This document shows positions 26,793 to 35,683 of a DNA stretch of 64,000 nt, piece by piece. How positions within the stretch are numbered: the stretch's first letter is position 1; every line of letters starts with the position of its first letter. Origin of the DNA: JAAFHS01 sp046049665 (lineage in GTDB: Bacteria > Pseudomonadota > Alphaproteobacteria > Rhodobacterales > Rhodobacteraceae); assembly GCA_046049665.1 (NCBI GenBank), contig JBJOQW010000072.1, forward strand, positions 1-64,000, given 5' to 3'. Under the pieces are notes generated by a model. The model was given only the letters and a program-made list of their open reading frames with translations. It had not been told where the DNA came from and did not search any database. The translations under genes and the position numbers were made by a program.

Positions 26793-27632
26793 ATGGAAAC
26801 TGCCCCTGTCGCCTTTACCACCCTGGGCCATCCTGGCCGCCTTGCTGTCTTCCGGCTATTGATGCGTTTTGCCCCGCAGGGTGTGCGCCCGACCGAAATT
26901 GCCGCTGCGCTGACCCTGAAGCAGAATACCCTGTCGCATTACCTTGCTGCCCTTGTGACAAGCGGGCTGGTCACCTCTGAACGGCAAGGCAGGTCTTTGT
27001 ACTACTGCGTCAATCTGGAAATGACTGAAGCGCTGATCGGCTACCTTGCGCTTGATGTCGGGCGCGCCCGGCCTGATCTTTTTCCCTCTTTTTCTGACCC
27101 TCGAAGGGATGTCGTGATGCAAGATACGGATTTCGATGTGCTGTTCATCTGCTCGGGCAATTCTGCCCGGTCGATCTTTGCCGAGGCGCTGCTGCGCGAT
27201 CTGGGGCAGGGCAAGTTTCAGTCCTTTTCGGCAGGCACGCGGCCAGGTACCGCGTTGAACCCGTTTGCACTGGATGTGCTGCAGCGCAATGGGCACGACG
27301 TCACGGGCCTGCGTGCCAAGCATGTATCAGAGTTTCAGCAACCCGGTGCCACCGTGATGGACTTTGTCTTTACGGTTTGTGATACCGCAGCGGGCGAAGA
27401 ATGCCCGCCTTGGACAGGCCAGCCCATTACCGGGCATTGGGGGTTGGTCGATCCGGTCAAGGCCGTTGGTACGGACGCCGAAAAGGCACTGGTATTTGCC
27501 CAAACCTATGCAGCGCTGCGCCGCCGGGTTTCGGCATTCGTCGCCTTGCCTTTCGAAACGCTGTCGCGGCTTTCGCTGCAAGCGCAAGTCGATGCCATTG
27601 GATTGGCTGCAGCCCAAGCCGAGAAGGACTGA
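26793..27632 (+). CDS. ArsR-type repressor fused to thioredoxin-type arsenate reductase (ArsC)
   Basis: 279 residues from the ATG at 26793; an in-frame ATG at 26745 is an alternative. Residues 1-95 form an ArsR winged helix (P-T-E-I-A-A-A-L-T-L-K-Q-N-T-L-S-H-Y-L). Residues from about 112 form a low-molecular-weight-phosphatase-type arsenate reductase with C-S-G-N-S-A-R (Cys120 to Arg126) and C-D-T-A-A-G-E-E-C-P for the redox cysteines. The ArsR part lacks the usual E-L-C-V-C-D metal-binding motif and has only one cysteine (Y-Y-C-V-N). First gene of a three-gene arsenate operon. Single-protein sensing and reduction is inference. Confidence 0.92.
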   Translation: METAPVAFTTLGHPGRLAVFRLLMRFAPQGVRPTEIAAALTLKQNTLSHYLAALVTSGLVTSERQGRSLYYCVNLEMTEALIGYLALDVGRARPDLFPSFSDPRRDVVMQDTDFDVLFICSGNSARSIFAEALLRDLGQGKFQSFSAGTRPGTALNPFALDVLQRNGHDVTGLRAKHVSEFQQPGATVMDFVFTVCDTAAGEECPPWTGQPITGHWGLVDPVKAVGTDAEKALVFAQTYAALRRRVSAFVALPFETLSRLSLQAQVDAIGLAAAQAEKD

Positions 27633-27636
27633 TTTG

Positions 27637-28644
27637 ATGGCCCGAATCGCGTTGAACGGCCTTGGCCGCATTGGAAAGCTGGCCCTGCGCGACCTGATTG
27701 ATACGGACGCTGGCGGTGACATTGTGCTGTTGAACGATCCCGTTGGCGATGCAGAACAGCACGCCCTGCTGATGGAGTTTGATTCCGTGCATGGGCGCTG
27801 GCGCACTCCGGTTGATCATGCGCCTGACCAATTGGTTCTGAACGGTAAGACCATGCGCTTGACCCATGAGAAAACGATCGAAGCCCTGCCGCTGGCAGAA
27901 ATGGGCATTGATCTGGTGATTGATTGCACGGGTGTGTTCAAGACGGCGTCAAAGTTTGCACCCTATTACGCTGCCGGGGCAAAGAAGGTCATTGTCAGCG
28001 CACCTGTCAAGGACGGCGGGGCGCTGAACCTTGTTTATGGGGTGAACCATCATCTTTACGACGGCTCCCAGGCCCTTGTTACGGCGGCCTCTTGTACCAC
28101 GAACTGTCTTGCACCTGTGGTCAAGGTCATTCACGAAAGTCTTGGTATCCGCCACGGATCAATCACAACGATCCACGATGTCACCAATACCCAGACCATT
28201 GTTGACCGACCTGCCAAGGACATGCGCCGTGCGCGGTCGGCCCTGTTGAACCTGATCCCCACTACCACCGGCAGCGCCACAGCGATCACGCTGATCTATC
28301 CGGAACTGAAAGGGCGGCTGAATGGCCATGCCGTGCGGGTTCCATTGCTGAATGCATCCCTGACAGATTGTGTATTCGAGGTCGAGCGACCTACCACGGC
28401 TGAGGAGGTGAATGCTCTGTTTGCCGCTGCCGCCGCTGGCCCGTTACAGGGCATTCTCGGGTATGAGATACGCGCGCTTGTTTCATCCGATTTCATCAAT
28501 GATCGTCGCTCGGCTGTTGTAGACGCGCAATCTACCATGGTGATCGGTGGCACCCAGGTGAAAATCTATGCCTGGTATGACAATGAATGGGGCTATGCCT
28601 GCCGTCTTGCCGATATCGTGCGCATGGTTGCGGGGGCAATGTGA
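27637..28644 (+). CDS. gapdh: Ars-operon glyceraldehyde-3-phosphate dehydrogenase
   Basis: 335 residues, ATG preceded by GAAGGA, four nt after the arsR-arsC stop. The NAD-binding N-G-L-G-R-I-G-K motif, the active-site A-S-C-T-T-N-C-L-A-P and the C-terminal W-Y-D-N-E-W-G-Y are intact. In ars operons this enzyme is known to use arsenate in place of phosphate and make 1-arseno-3-phosphoglycerate, which ArsJ exports. The gene is directly followed by arsJ with overlapping start and stop, supporting that role rather than central glycolysis. Confidence 0.93.
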   Translation: MARIALNGLGRIGKLALRDLIDTDAGGDIVLLNDPVGDAEQHALLMEFDSVHGRWRTPVDHAPDQLVLNGKTMRLTHEKTIEALPLAEMGIDLVIDCTGVFKTASKFAPYYAAGAKKVIVSAPVKDGGALNLVYGVNHHLYDGSQALVTAASCTTNCLAPVVKVIHESLGIRHGSITTIHDVTNTQTIVDRPAKDMRRARSALLNLIPTTTGSATAITLIYPELKGRLNGHAVRVPLLNASLTDCVFEVERPTTAEEVNALFAAAAAGPLQGILGYEIRALVSSDFINDRRSAVVDAQSTMVIGGTQVKIYAWYDNEWGYACRLADIVRMVAGAM

Positions 28645-29888
28645 ACAAGGTTAACCCGTTGCGGGCCTATGCGGCGGTTACAGCCGCCTATTGGGCCTTC
28701 ATGCTGACCGACGGCGCTCTGCGTATGCTTGTGCTGTTGCACTTTAACAGCCTTGGATTTTCCCCTGTGCAACTGGCCTGGCTTTTCCTGCTGTACGAAG
28801 CGGCCGGCATCGTGACGAACCTTGCAGCAGGCAGGCTGGCTGCACGCTTTGGCCTTTCCGCGACCTTGTATGGCGGGTTGGTCCTGCAGATCGCCGCGCT
28901 GGTGGCATTGGCCCAACTGAACACGGCTTGGGGGATCATGGCCTCGGTCGCATTTGTGATGGGGGTGCAGGGCCTGTCAGGTGTGGCCAAGGATCTGGCC
29001 AAGATGTCATCCAAGTCAGCCGTAAAACTGCTGGCCCCTTCTGAAAACGGCGGCTTGTTTCGATGGGTGGCCTTGCTGACCGGGTCAAAGAACGCGGTCA
29101 AGGGTCTGGGCTTTTTCCTTGGGGCGGCTTTGCTGGGCCTTGCAGGGTTTCAGGCTGCGGTCTGGGGGATGGCGGCAGTGCTTGCCCTGATCCTGCTTGC
29201 CGTCGCCCTGTTTTTGCCCGCAGGCCTGCCGGGGCGGTTGAAAGCCGAGGAAGGCTGGGGCGGCTGGCGGTCACATGATACGCGGGTGAATCGTCTTAGC
29301 CTTGCGCGCCTGTTTCTGTTCGGGGCCAGGGATGTGTGGTTTGTTGTCGGTATTCCGGTGTACTTTCAGGCGGCTTTGTCGGATGGCACACCAGACAGCC
29401 GTCGTGCCGCATTTTTTCTGATCGGCGGTTTTCTGGCTTTGTGGATTATCGCTTATGGGGTGGTGCAGGGTTATGCGCCGCGTCTTTTGGGGGCCAAAGG
29501 CCTGACCGAGGCACAGATCACCGGCAAGGCCGCGCGTTGGGCCGGGTGTCTGGTGCCCATTCCCTTTGTGCTGGCGTTGATCACCCTGGTTTCAGGCGGG
29601 CCTTCCGCGGCTCTGACCGCTGTGCTGATAGCTGGGTTGCTGTTGTTCGGTTTTGTGTTTGCCATCAATTCATCGGTGCATTCCTACCTGATCCTTGCCT
29701 TCGGATCATCCAGACACATCACCCGCGATGTCGGATTTTACTATATGGCAAACGCAGCCGGCCGGTTGATTGGCACGCTGTTTTCGGGTGTCAGTTATCA
29801 GGTGGGTGGCCTGCCCCTGTGCCTTGGCACGGCGGGTGTCATGGCGCTTGGCGCATGGCTCGCAACGCGACGGCTGGCCGCTGTTTAG
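28641..29888 (+). CDS. arsJ: Organoarsenical (1-arseno-3-phosphoglycerate) exporter, MFS
   Basis: 415 residues from a GTG that overlaps the GAPDH stop (GTGA). The product is a major-facilitator protein with about 12 hydrophobic helices and opens N-P-L-R-A-Y-A-A-V-T-A-A-Y-W-A-F-M-L-T-D-G, characteristic of ArsJ. ArsJ is known to pump 1-arseno-3-phosphoglycerate out of the cell, where it decays to arsenate, giving resistance together with the GAPDH. Its stop overlaps the stop of the convergent flippase gene, leaving no room for a terminator. Confidence 0.9.
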   Translation: MNKVNPLRAYAAVTAAYWAFMLTDGALRMLVLLHFNSLGFSPVQLAWLFLLYEAAGIVTNLAAGRLAARFGLSATLYGGLVLQIAALVALAQLNTAWGIMASVAFVMGVQGLSGVAKDLAKMSSKSAVKLLAPSENGGLFRWVALLTGSKNAVKGLGFFLGAALLGLAGFQAAVWGMAAVLALILLAVALFLPAGLPGRLKAEEGWGGWRSHDTRVNRLSLARLFLFGARDVWFVVGIPVYFQAALSDGTPDSRRAAFFLIGGFLALWIIAYGVVQGYAPRLLGAKGLTEAQITGKAARWAGCLVPIPFVLALITLVSGGPSAALTAVLIAGLLLFGFVFAINSSVHSYLILAFGSSRHITRDVGFYYMANAAGRLIGTLFSGVSYQVGGLPLCLGTAGVMALGAWLATRRLAAV

Positions 29889-31195
29889 GGTTTCGGATGC
29901 GCTTGCGTCGCCCGCAGGGCGTAGACGATCATGGCTGGCGTGATGCAGATGCCGTAGCATACCGCCGTAACCGCCCCCACAACCCATGCCCCGTGCATTG
30001 GTACGAAAATGGCCTTGCCCAGAACGGAAAGCCCGACGAAGGCGAGCCATGCCCAGAACTGCACGTTCACGATGCCAGCTGCATTCAATACCATGTTGGA
30101 AGGCGATGTCAGCGCGATGATCGTGCCTGACACTGCAAACGCCATCAACACCAGTTGCTGATCAGGAAAAGACTTGCCTGTCCAAAACTGCATGATGGGA
30201 TCGACCCAAAGCGTCATTCCCGTACCAACGACTGCTATTCCAACCCCGCCTAGAATACTCATCCACAGCGCAAATCGGCGCACCCAGGCAAAGTCCTGTC
30301 GTGCCATGGCAGCGCCATTATAGGCCCATAGCGGCAAGAATACCGTTGCAACGGCAAGTGGCAGCAAAGCCCCAAGTCGGGCAGGCAATGCGAAATCGGC
30401 AACAGCCTGAGCATCTTGCAGATACAGCACCAAAGGAATGTCGATATTCATGCCCACCGCTGTCAGCACAGCCAAGCGCAGGTGCCCAAGGCCAAGGCGG
30501 AACATCGTGCGCCCCTCTTCATCAAAAGCAAAATCATTTGCCTTTGGCCGGTACTGTGGAAAACGTCTGAAATACCAAAGGGTTGCGGCCACCATGGTGA
30601 TAGGCGTCACGGCGCTGTAGATGCTGACAACGGCCCATCCCGGAAACTGCAGGAAAATGGCAAGCAAGGTCACTACGATACTGATCCCTGCCCCGGCAAT
30701 CAGCAGAAAGTTGTACAGCGCTATCTTCTGATGGGCATATATCACCCGGAACACGATTGAGACCGGCAGGGAAATCAGGAAAGACAGCAGCGTGATCCAG
30801 ACCAGCACTGCGTTGCCGTAACCCATTGCCGCATTGCCCTGTGGCCAAAACATAAAGGCAATCATACCCGCCAGCATCAGCCCCAGCCCAGCCAACGTGA
30901 TGATACCCAGCATCCGATAGGCCCGGCCGATATCGCGCCGGGCCATGTCGGTATCGCCACGGCCAAAGTGGCCGGAAAGCCGGGTCAAAAGGCTGTTGCC
31001 CAGACCAAAGTCCATGAAGCCGGCCAGGGCAACGATCGAAACACCCGTAACCCAGACTCCAAAGCCATTGGGGCCGAGATGCGCCAGCATTGCTGGCATG
31101 ATCACGAATGGCGCGATCAGCGTCACGATCCGCCCGATCACATTTGACGCCATGGCCCCTAGCACCGCGCGGGCAATTCCTGATTGTCCGGTCAT
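29885..31195 (-). CDS. Polysaccharide/oligosaccharide flippase (Wzx-like)
   Basis: 436 residues with about 12 membrane segments spread along the whole length and the N-terminal pattern of the polysaccharide-biosynthesis MOP superfamily (F-G-V-W-V-T-G-V-S-I-V-A-L-A-G-F-M-D-F-G-L-G-N-S-L). Members flip lipid-linked sugar units across the inner membrane. The ATG overlaps the stop of the upstream glycosyltransferase gene (ATGA), so they are coupled. No polymerase or other glycan genes are in the window, so the product glycan is unknown. Confidence 0.85.
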   Translation of the reverse strand: MTGQSGIARAVLGAMASNVIGRIVTLIAPFVIMPAMLAHLGPNGFGVWVTGVSIVALAGFMDFGLGNSLLTRLSGHFGRGDTDMARRDIGRAYRMLGIITLAGLGLMLAGMIAFMFWPQGNAAMGYGNAVLVWITLLSFLISLPVSIVFRVIYAHQKIALYNFLLIAGAGISIVVTLLAIFLQFPGWAVVSIYSAVTPITMVAATLWYFRRFPQYRPKANDFAFDEEGRTMFRLGLGHLRLAVLTAVGMNIDIPLVLYLQDAQAVADFALPARLGALLPLAVATVFLPLWAYNGAAMARQDFAWVRRFALWMSILGGVGIAVVGTGMTLWVDPIMQFWTGKSFPDQQLVLMAFAVSGTIIALTSPSNMVLNAAGIVNVQFWAWLAFVGLSVLGKAIFVPMHGAWVVGAVTAVCYGICITPAMIVYALRATQAHPKP

Positions 31196-32445
31196 CTTGG
31201 CTTCTGGTCTGTGGGGTGCTCCGGTACCGTTGGCATCACCATATCCAACAGGCGCCCAACCTGAACCTTTGGGTTTTTCTGTGTCAAAACAAAATGGCGT
31301 CCTTCGGCGCCAATCTGCTGAAGGGTTTCAGGTGGCAGCGCAGCAACCCGCCGCATTTCGGCAGCCAAACCTTCTGCATCACCCGTTGCAGGCGTCATGA
31401 GATAGGGGCGATATTCGGGTGGCATGCCATCCAGCCAGTGCATGATCACAGGTCGCGCCGATGCAAGATATTCCATTGTCTTGGACGGAAAGGAAAAGCG
31501 CGTGAATTCGCCTTCAGGGCGCCGCGGGTTAACCATGACATGCGCCTGCGCCTGCAAGGTCAGTGCCTCGGCGCGCGGGACCCGCCCGAAAAACGTCACG
31601 CGCGCATCTCGGCGAGCCATGTCTTCCACGGCCGCCCGGGCATCACCATCACCACAGATCCAAAGCTTTGCATTTGGCATGTCCAACGTGGAAAATGCCG
31701 ACAACAGATCAAGGATTCCGTATCGCGCAGCCAGTGTTCCGGTATAGATAAACGTCGGACCCGGATCGGTGGGCCACGCCGGCACGGCAGTTTCATCGCC
31801 CGGATCATAGATCCCTTCCATCACCACATATCGGTCTGCACCAATGCCCAATCGTTCGGCCATGGGTTCTGTCAGAACTGCAAAGTAGTCGAACTTGGGG
31901 GCGAGGCGGTAGAAAATGCGTTTGTTGATAGCGACCAACGTCTTGTAAATCGGGCCACCTTCACCCATGAATTCTGGAAGGTCCGGCAAGATCAAACAAA
32001 GTCGGACTGCCGGATTTCTTCTTCGTGCGGTCAAAGCCGCAAGAACGAATGGAAGGTGCGCCGCATAAACAAAAATCGTTCCGCTGTTTTGGCGCCTTGT
32101 TTCCAAATCCAATCCACGGCTGGCTGCCCAGAATCGGGAGATAACCCTTGCAACCAGCAAGTTGAAAAACCCCATCCCTCTAACGGGCATAAAGCCAAAA
32201 AGACGGTCAGCGATGGCTGGAAACCATATCGCACGGTCGCCACGCGGGTACGACGCGATGTAGGGTACATTGACTACGACAGTTAAAGCGTTTTCTCTTT
32301 CTGCAAAGCCACGCAAGATGGCCCTTTGCAATGCATCCGCAGCATGTTGAACATTGACCCGTGTGTTCTTTTCGATCAGGCCAGATTGGCTTTCCAACAG
32401 CAGTCCGCCAAGAAAAACCAGTTTATGTGTTTGTTCCGGTATCAT
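31192..32445 (-). CDS. GT-B fold glycosyltransferase (family 4-like)
   Basis: 417 residues from the first ATG; a TTG four codons upstream is the only extension. The C-terminal half contains F-I-Y-T-G-T-L-A-A-R-Y-G and F-S-F-P-S-K-T-M-E-Y-L-A-S-A-R-P-V-I, matching the nucleotide-sugar-binding region of GT4 enzymes. Donor and acceptor are not predictable. Cotranscribed with the flippase, so it probably adds a sugar to an exported lipid-linked glycan. Confidence 0.85.
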   Translation of the reverse strand: MIPEQTHKLVFLGGLLLESQSGLIEKNTRVNVQHAADALQRAILRGFAERENALTVVVNVPYIASYPRGDRAIWFPAIADRLFGFMPVRGMGFFNLLVARVISRFWAASRGLDLETRRQNSGTIFVYAAHLPFVLAALTARRRNPAVRLCLILPDLPEFMGEGGPIYKTLVAINKRIFYRLAPKFDYFAVLTEPMAERLGIGADRYVVMEGIYDPGDETAVPAWPTDPGPTFIYTGTLAARYGILDLLSAFSTLDMPNAKLWICGDGDARAAVEDMARRDARVTFFGRVPRAEALTLQAQAHVMVNPRRPEGEFTRFSFPSKTMEYLASARPVIMHWLDGMPPEYRPYLMTPATGDAEGLAAEMRRVAALPPETLQQIGAEGRHFVLTQKNPKVQVGRLLDMVMPTVPEHPTDQKPR

Positions 32446-32746
32446 GTTGTGGCCCAAATTCGCGTGACCCGTTTTTCGCTCCGTTGCGGCAAAGACCGAG
32501 TGGCCTGAAAGGTGACGATCACTTCGGATGCTCCGACCAAATTATCTGATGCAAGTTGCCGTTGCGGCGACCTGCTTTGGCTCTCGCATGTAGCGGAGAC
32601 ATGGGCATGGTGGCCAGCCCTAGTTGTGTCAGGCCTTTTCAAATGCCGGGCCCAAGCCATTGTGCCTTTTGTCGACTAGCACTGGTTGGTATGACGCCTC
32701 AATTACCTATTCAACGTTCCGGTGTTGGCTCCACAGCCTTGATAGG
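32446..32746. other. Gene-free interval upstream of the glycosyltransferase operon
   Basis: About 300 nt between the glycosyltransferase start and the 3' end of lldD. It must hold the glycosyltransferase-flippase promoter. The longest open frames (for example 32556 onward on +) have no recognisable family, and no strong hairpin or repeat was seen. Confidence 0.5.
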
Positions 32747-33919
32747 TCATCGGGTTTCTACCCACTTCCCTTCAAAGCTTTCCGGGATCAGCAGGTTATG
32801 CCGCCCGAGGTTTGCCACACTCCGTTCACCGCATAGTGCCATGGTCACATCCAGCTCTTTGCGGATGACCTCCAGCGCCTTGGTCACGCCAGCCTCACCC
32901 ATTGCACCCAGCCCGTTGATATAGGCGCGTCCGATGTAGGTACCCTTTGCCCCCAAGGCCAGCGCCTTGAGCACGTCCTGGCCGGACCGGATGCCGCTGT
33001 CCATATGCACTTCGATCTTGTCGCCCACGGCATCCACAATGCTGGGCAAGGCCCGGATCGCAGACAACGCACCGTCCAGTTGCCGCCCGCCATGGTTGGA
33101 CACAACAATCGCATCCGCCCCAACTGACAGCGCCATGCGCGCATCATCTGCGTCAAGAATGCCCTTCAGAATAACCTTGCCGCCCCACATTTCCTTGAAC
33201 CGCGCGATGCGCTTCCAATCGAGCGTCAGGTCAAAGGCTTCGGCCGTCCAGCTTGACAGTGATGACGGGTCGGTCACGCCCTTGGCATGGCCCACGATAT
33301 TGCCGAAAAAGCGCCGCTTGGTGCCCAGCATGCCAAGGCCCCACCGCAGTTTGGTGGCCATGTTCGCCACCGATTTCACTGTAAACTTTGGCGGCGCAGA
33401 CAGGCCGTTCTTCAAATCCTTGTGCCGCTGGCCCAGGATCTGCAGATCAACCGTGATGACAATCGCCGAGCAGTTTGCTGCACGCGCCCGTTCAAACAGG
33501 CGGCGCATGAAGTCTTCGTCCTTCAGCGTATAGACCTGAAACCAGAACGGCGCTGTGGTGTGTGCTGCCACATCCTCGATCGAACAGATGCTCATGGTGG
33601 ACAGGGTAAAGGGCACCCCGAACTTTTCCGCAGCGCGGGCTGCCTTGATCTCGCCATCTGCCGATTGCATGCCCGTCAGCCCGACAGGGGCCAGCCCCAC
33701 GGGCATGGCCACCTGCTGCCCGATCATCGTGGCCGCCGTACTGCGGCCCGACATGTCCACCGCCACCCGCTGACGCAGGCGCAACTGGGCAAAGTCATTC
33801 GTGTTGTCGCGAAAGGTCTGCTCGGTATAGCTGCCGCTTTCGGCATAGTCATAAAACATGCGCGGCGTGCGGCGCGCGTGCAGGCGCTTGAGGTCGGCAA
33901 TGCTGGTGATCACGGTCAT
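32747..33919 (-). CDS. lldD: FMN-dependent L-lactate dehydrogenase (alpha-hydroxy acid dehydrogenase)
   Basis: 390 residues. The FMN-dependent alpha-hydroxy acid oxidase fold is clear: M-P-V-G-L-A-P-V-G-L-T-G-M near the N-terminus, the active-site S-N-H-G-G-R-Q-L-D with its catalytic His and Arg, and M-D-S-G-I-R-S-G near the C-terminus. Length and the extended middle loop fit membrane-associated lactate dehydrogenase, which passes electrons to quinone; mandelate or glycolate as substrate cannot be excluded. It stands alone, divergent from a Tat-exported nitroreductase-like gene. Confidence 0.88.
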   Translation of the reverse strand: MTVITSIADLKRLHARRTPRMFYDYAESGSYTEQTFRDNTNDFAQLRLRQRVAVDMSGRSTAATMIGQQVAMPVGLAPVGLTGMQSADGEIKAARAAEKFGVPFTLSTMSICSIEDVAAHTTAPFWFQVYTLKDEDFMRRLFERARAANCSAIVITVDLQILGQRHKDLKNGLSAPPKFTVKSVANMATKLRWGLGMLGTKRRFFGNIVGHAKGVTDPSSLSSWTAEAFDLTLDWKRIARFKEMWGGKVILKGILDADDARMALSVGADAIVVSNHGGRQLDGALSAIRALPSIVDAVGDKIEVHMDSGIRSGQDVLKALALGAKGTYIGRAYINGLGAMGEAGVTKALEVIRKELDVTMALCGERSVANLGRHNLLIPESFEGKWVETR

Positions 33920-33999
33920 GGCCTGCGCCCTCTGACGAATTGGTTAAGTGTTATTACCAATCCCGCAACTTCAATACAACGAGTTTCACAGGCTTGTAA

Positions 34000-34035
34000 A
34001 TAGTTCTATATCGCACTATATAATACGAAATCGTA
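34000..34035. promoter_or_regulatory. AT-rich inverted repeats upstream of the Tat nitroreductase/MarR operon
   Basis: TACGA-AA-TCGTA (34024-34035) is a compact dyad three bases before the purine-rich ribosome-binding stretch. Upstream lie two nested pairs: ATAGT/ACTAT (34000-34004, 34015-34019) and TATAT/ATATA (34007-34011, 34018-34022). The region is the likely promoter and a plausible operator for the MarR regulator encoded in the same operon. Assignment is inferred from position. Confidence 0.45.
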
Positions 34036-34053
34036 GCAAAAAGGAGGCACAAC

Positions 34054-35202
34054 ATGAACCTGTCCCGTCGCAAGACCCTTGGCCTTATCGGGGGTGGGGT
34101 CATCCTTGCTGCCGGTGCAACCCTTGGCAGCGTTGCCACGCGCCAGCCCAAGACGGCGCTGTTGCCGTGGCAGGTTGCGGGCCTGCCTGATGAGCCGCGC
34201 CGCCGTGCCTTGTCCTATGCGCTACTTGCCCCGAACCCGCATAACCGCCAACCCTGGATGGTCGACCTGCGCGAAGATGGCGTCGTGACCCTGCATGTGG
34301 ATACCGCACGCCTTCTGCCGCATACCGACCCGTTCAACCGCCAGATCACCATCGGCCTGGGCTGCTTTCTGGAGCTGATGCGCATGGCTGCAGCCCAGGA
34401 TGGCTACCGCGTTGATATCACGGCCTTCCCGGAGGGTGAAAGCACCGATGGTCTTGATGGTCGGCCGGTCGCGCGGGCCTTGTTCGTACAGGATGCCACG
34501 GTTTCCCCTGACCCCTTGTTCGCGCATGTCATGGCGCGGCGCAGCAACAAAGAGCCGTTTGATACCATCCGCCCTATTGGTGCCGAAGTGTTGGCGCCTT
34601 TGGCGGCTGCTGTGCGCGCGGGTAGTGTCTTTGGCGGGTCTGTGGCCATGGCCGATGTCGCCGAAATGCGGGCGATCACGCGGCAGGCGCTGCAAATCGA
34701 AATCGATACCCCCAACACCTACCGCGAAAGCGTTGATCTGTTCCGCATTGGCCGCAGTGAAATTGACGCCAATCCCGATGGCATTGATTTTAGCGGCCTG
34801 CTGTTTGAAACGCTGGGTGCCTTTGGCCTGTTCACGCGCGAAAGCGCGCTGGATACGTCAAGCAGCACATTCAAGGCCGGGCTGGACGCCGTCATGGCCA
34901 ATGTCGATACGGCCATGGGTCATGTCTGGCTTGTGACCGCTGGCAATACGCGGGCCGATCAGCTGGCCGTGGGGGCAGATTGGCTGCGCGTGAACCTTGC
35001 GGCCACGGCGGCGGGCCTTGGGTTCCAGCCGCTGAGCCAGGGCTTGCAAGAGTATCCTGAAATGGCGGCCATCCATGCCGATCTGCATGCGCGTCTTGCC
35101 CCGCAGGGTGGCACGGTTCAAATGTTGTCACGGATCGGATTTGGCATCACAGTGCCACCCAGTCCACGCTGGCCACTGGAAAGCAAGATCCTGCATGCCT
35201 GA
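34054..35202 (+). CDS. Tat-exported nitroreductase-like protein (Acg-type)
   Basis: 382 residues, strong AAGGAGG at 34041. The N-terminus L-S-R-R-K-T-L-G-L-I-G-G-G is a twin-arginine signal followed by a hydrophobic stretch, so the folded protein should be exported. The body has A-P-N-P-H-N-R-Q-P-W near residue 65 and L-G-C-F-L-E-L-M-R-M, features of the FMN-binding nitroreductase-like Acg family. Substrate is unknown. It is coupled to a MarR regulator gene by an 8-nt overlap, suggesting induction by a small, perhaps redox-active, molecule. Confidence 0.8.
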   Translation: MNLSRRKTLGLIGGGVILAAGATLGSVATRQPKTALLPWQVAGLPDEPRRRALSYALLAPNPHNRQPWMVDLREDGVVTLHVDTARLLPHTDPFNRQITIGLGCFLELMRMAAAQDGYRVDITAFPEGESTDGLDGRPVARALFVQDATVSPDPLFAHVMARRSNKEPFDTIRPIGAEVLAPLAAAVRAGSVFGGSVAMADVAEMRAITRQALQIEIDTPNTYRESVDLFRIGRSEIDANPDGIDFSGLLFETLGAFGLFTRESALDTSSSTFKAGLDAVMANVDTAMGHVWLVTAGNTRADQLAVGADWLRVNLAATAAGLGFQPLSQGLQEYPEMAAIHADLHARLAPQGGTVQMLSRIGFGITVPPSPRWPLESKILHA

Positions 35203-35683
35203 CACCACCCCCACCTCCGACACAGCCCTGCTGTTTCAGTTCTTCAATGAGGTGGGGATCATCAACCAACTGGCAACCGCGATGTTTCAGGCGCGGTTGC
35301 CCCCCGGTTTCCTTGTGTCGCAGTTCGCCGTGTTGAACCACCTGATCCGTGTCGGCGATGGGCGCACTCCCTTGGACCTTGCCCGCGCGTTTCAGGTGCC
35401 CAAAACCACGATGACCCATACGTTGGCCGTGCTGGAACGGCACGCGCTGGTCCGAATGGCCCCCAATCCAAAGGACGGTCGTTCAAAATGCGTGTGGATC
35501 ACCGATGCAGGCCGAACGTTTCGCACCGATGCAATTGCGGCCCTCGGCCCTGATATCGCAGGGCTTGCCGCCGCATTTCCGGTTGACCGGATTGCTGCCA
35601 TTCTGCCCACGCTTTCGGCGCTGCGCAGCCTGCTGGATGCCCAACGCGATGGGCCCTCTACAGCCCCAACGCCCCCCGCATGA
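35195..35683 (+). CDS. MarR-family transcriptional regulator
   Basis: 162 residues. The start ATG lies 8 nt inside the end of the nitroreductase-like gene. The winged helix P-L-D-L-A-R-A-F-Q-V-P-K-T-T-M-T-H-T-L and the wing D-G-R-S-K-C-V-W-I-T-D-A-G are typical of MarR. It probably represses its own operon through the inverted repeats upstream of 34054. Its 3' end overlaps the convergent peptidase gene by 26 nt. Confidence 0.87.
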   Translation: MPDTTPTSDTALLFQFFNEVGIINQLATAMFQARLPPGFLVSQFAVLNHLIRVGDGRTPLDLARAFQVPKTTMTHTLAVLERHALVRMAPNPKDGRSKCVWITDAGRTFRTDAIAALGPDIAGLAAAFPVDRIAAILPTLSALRSLLDAQRDGPSTAPTPPA

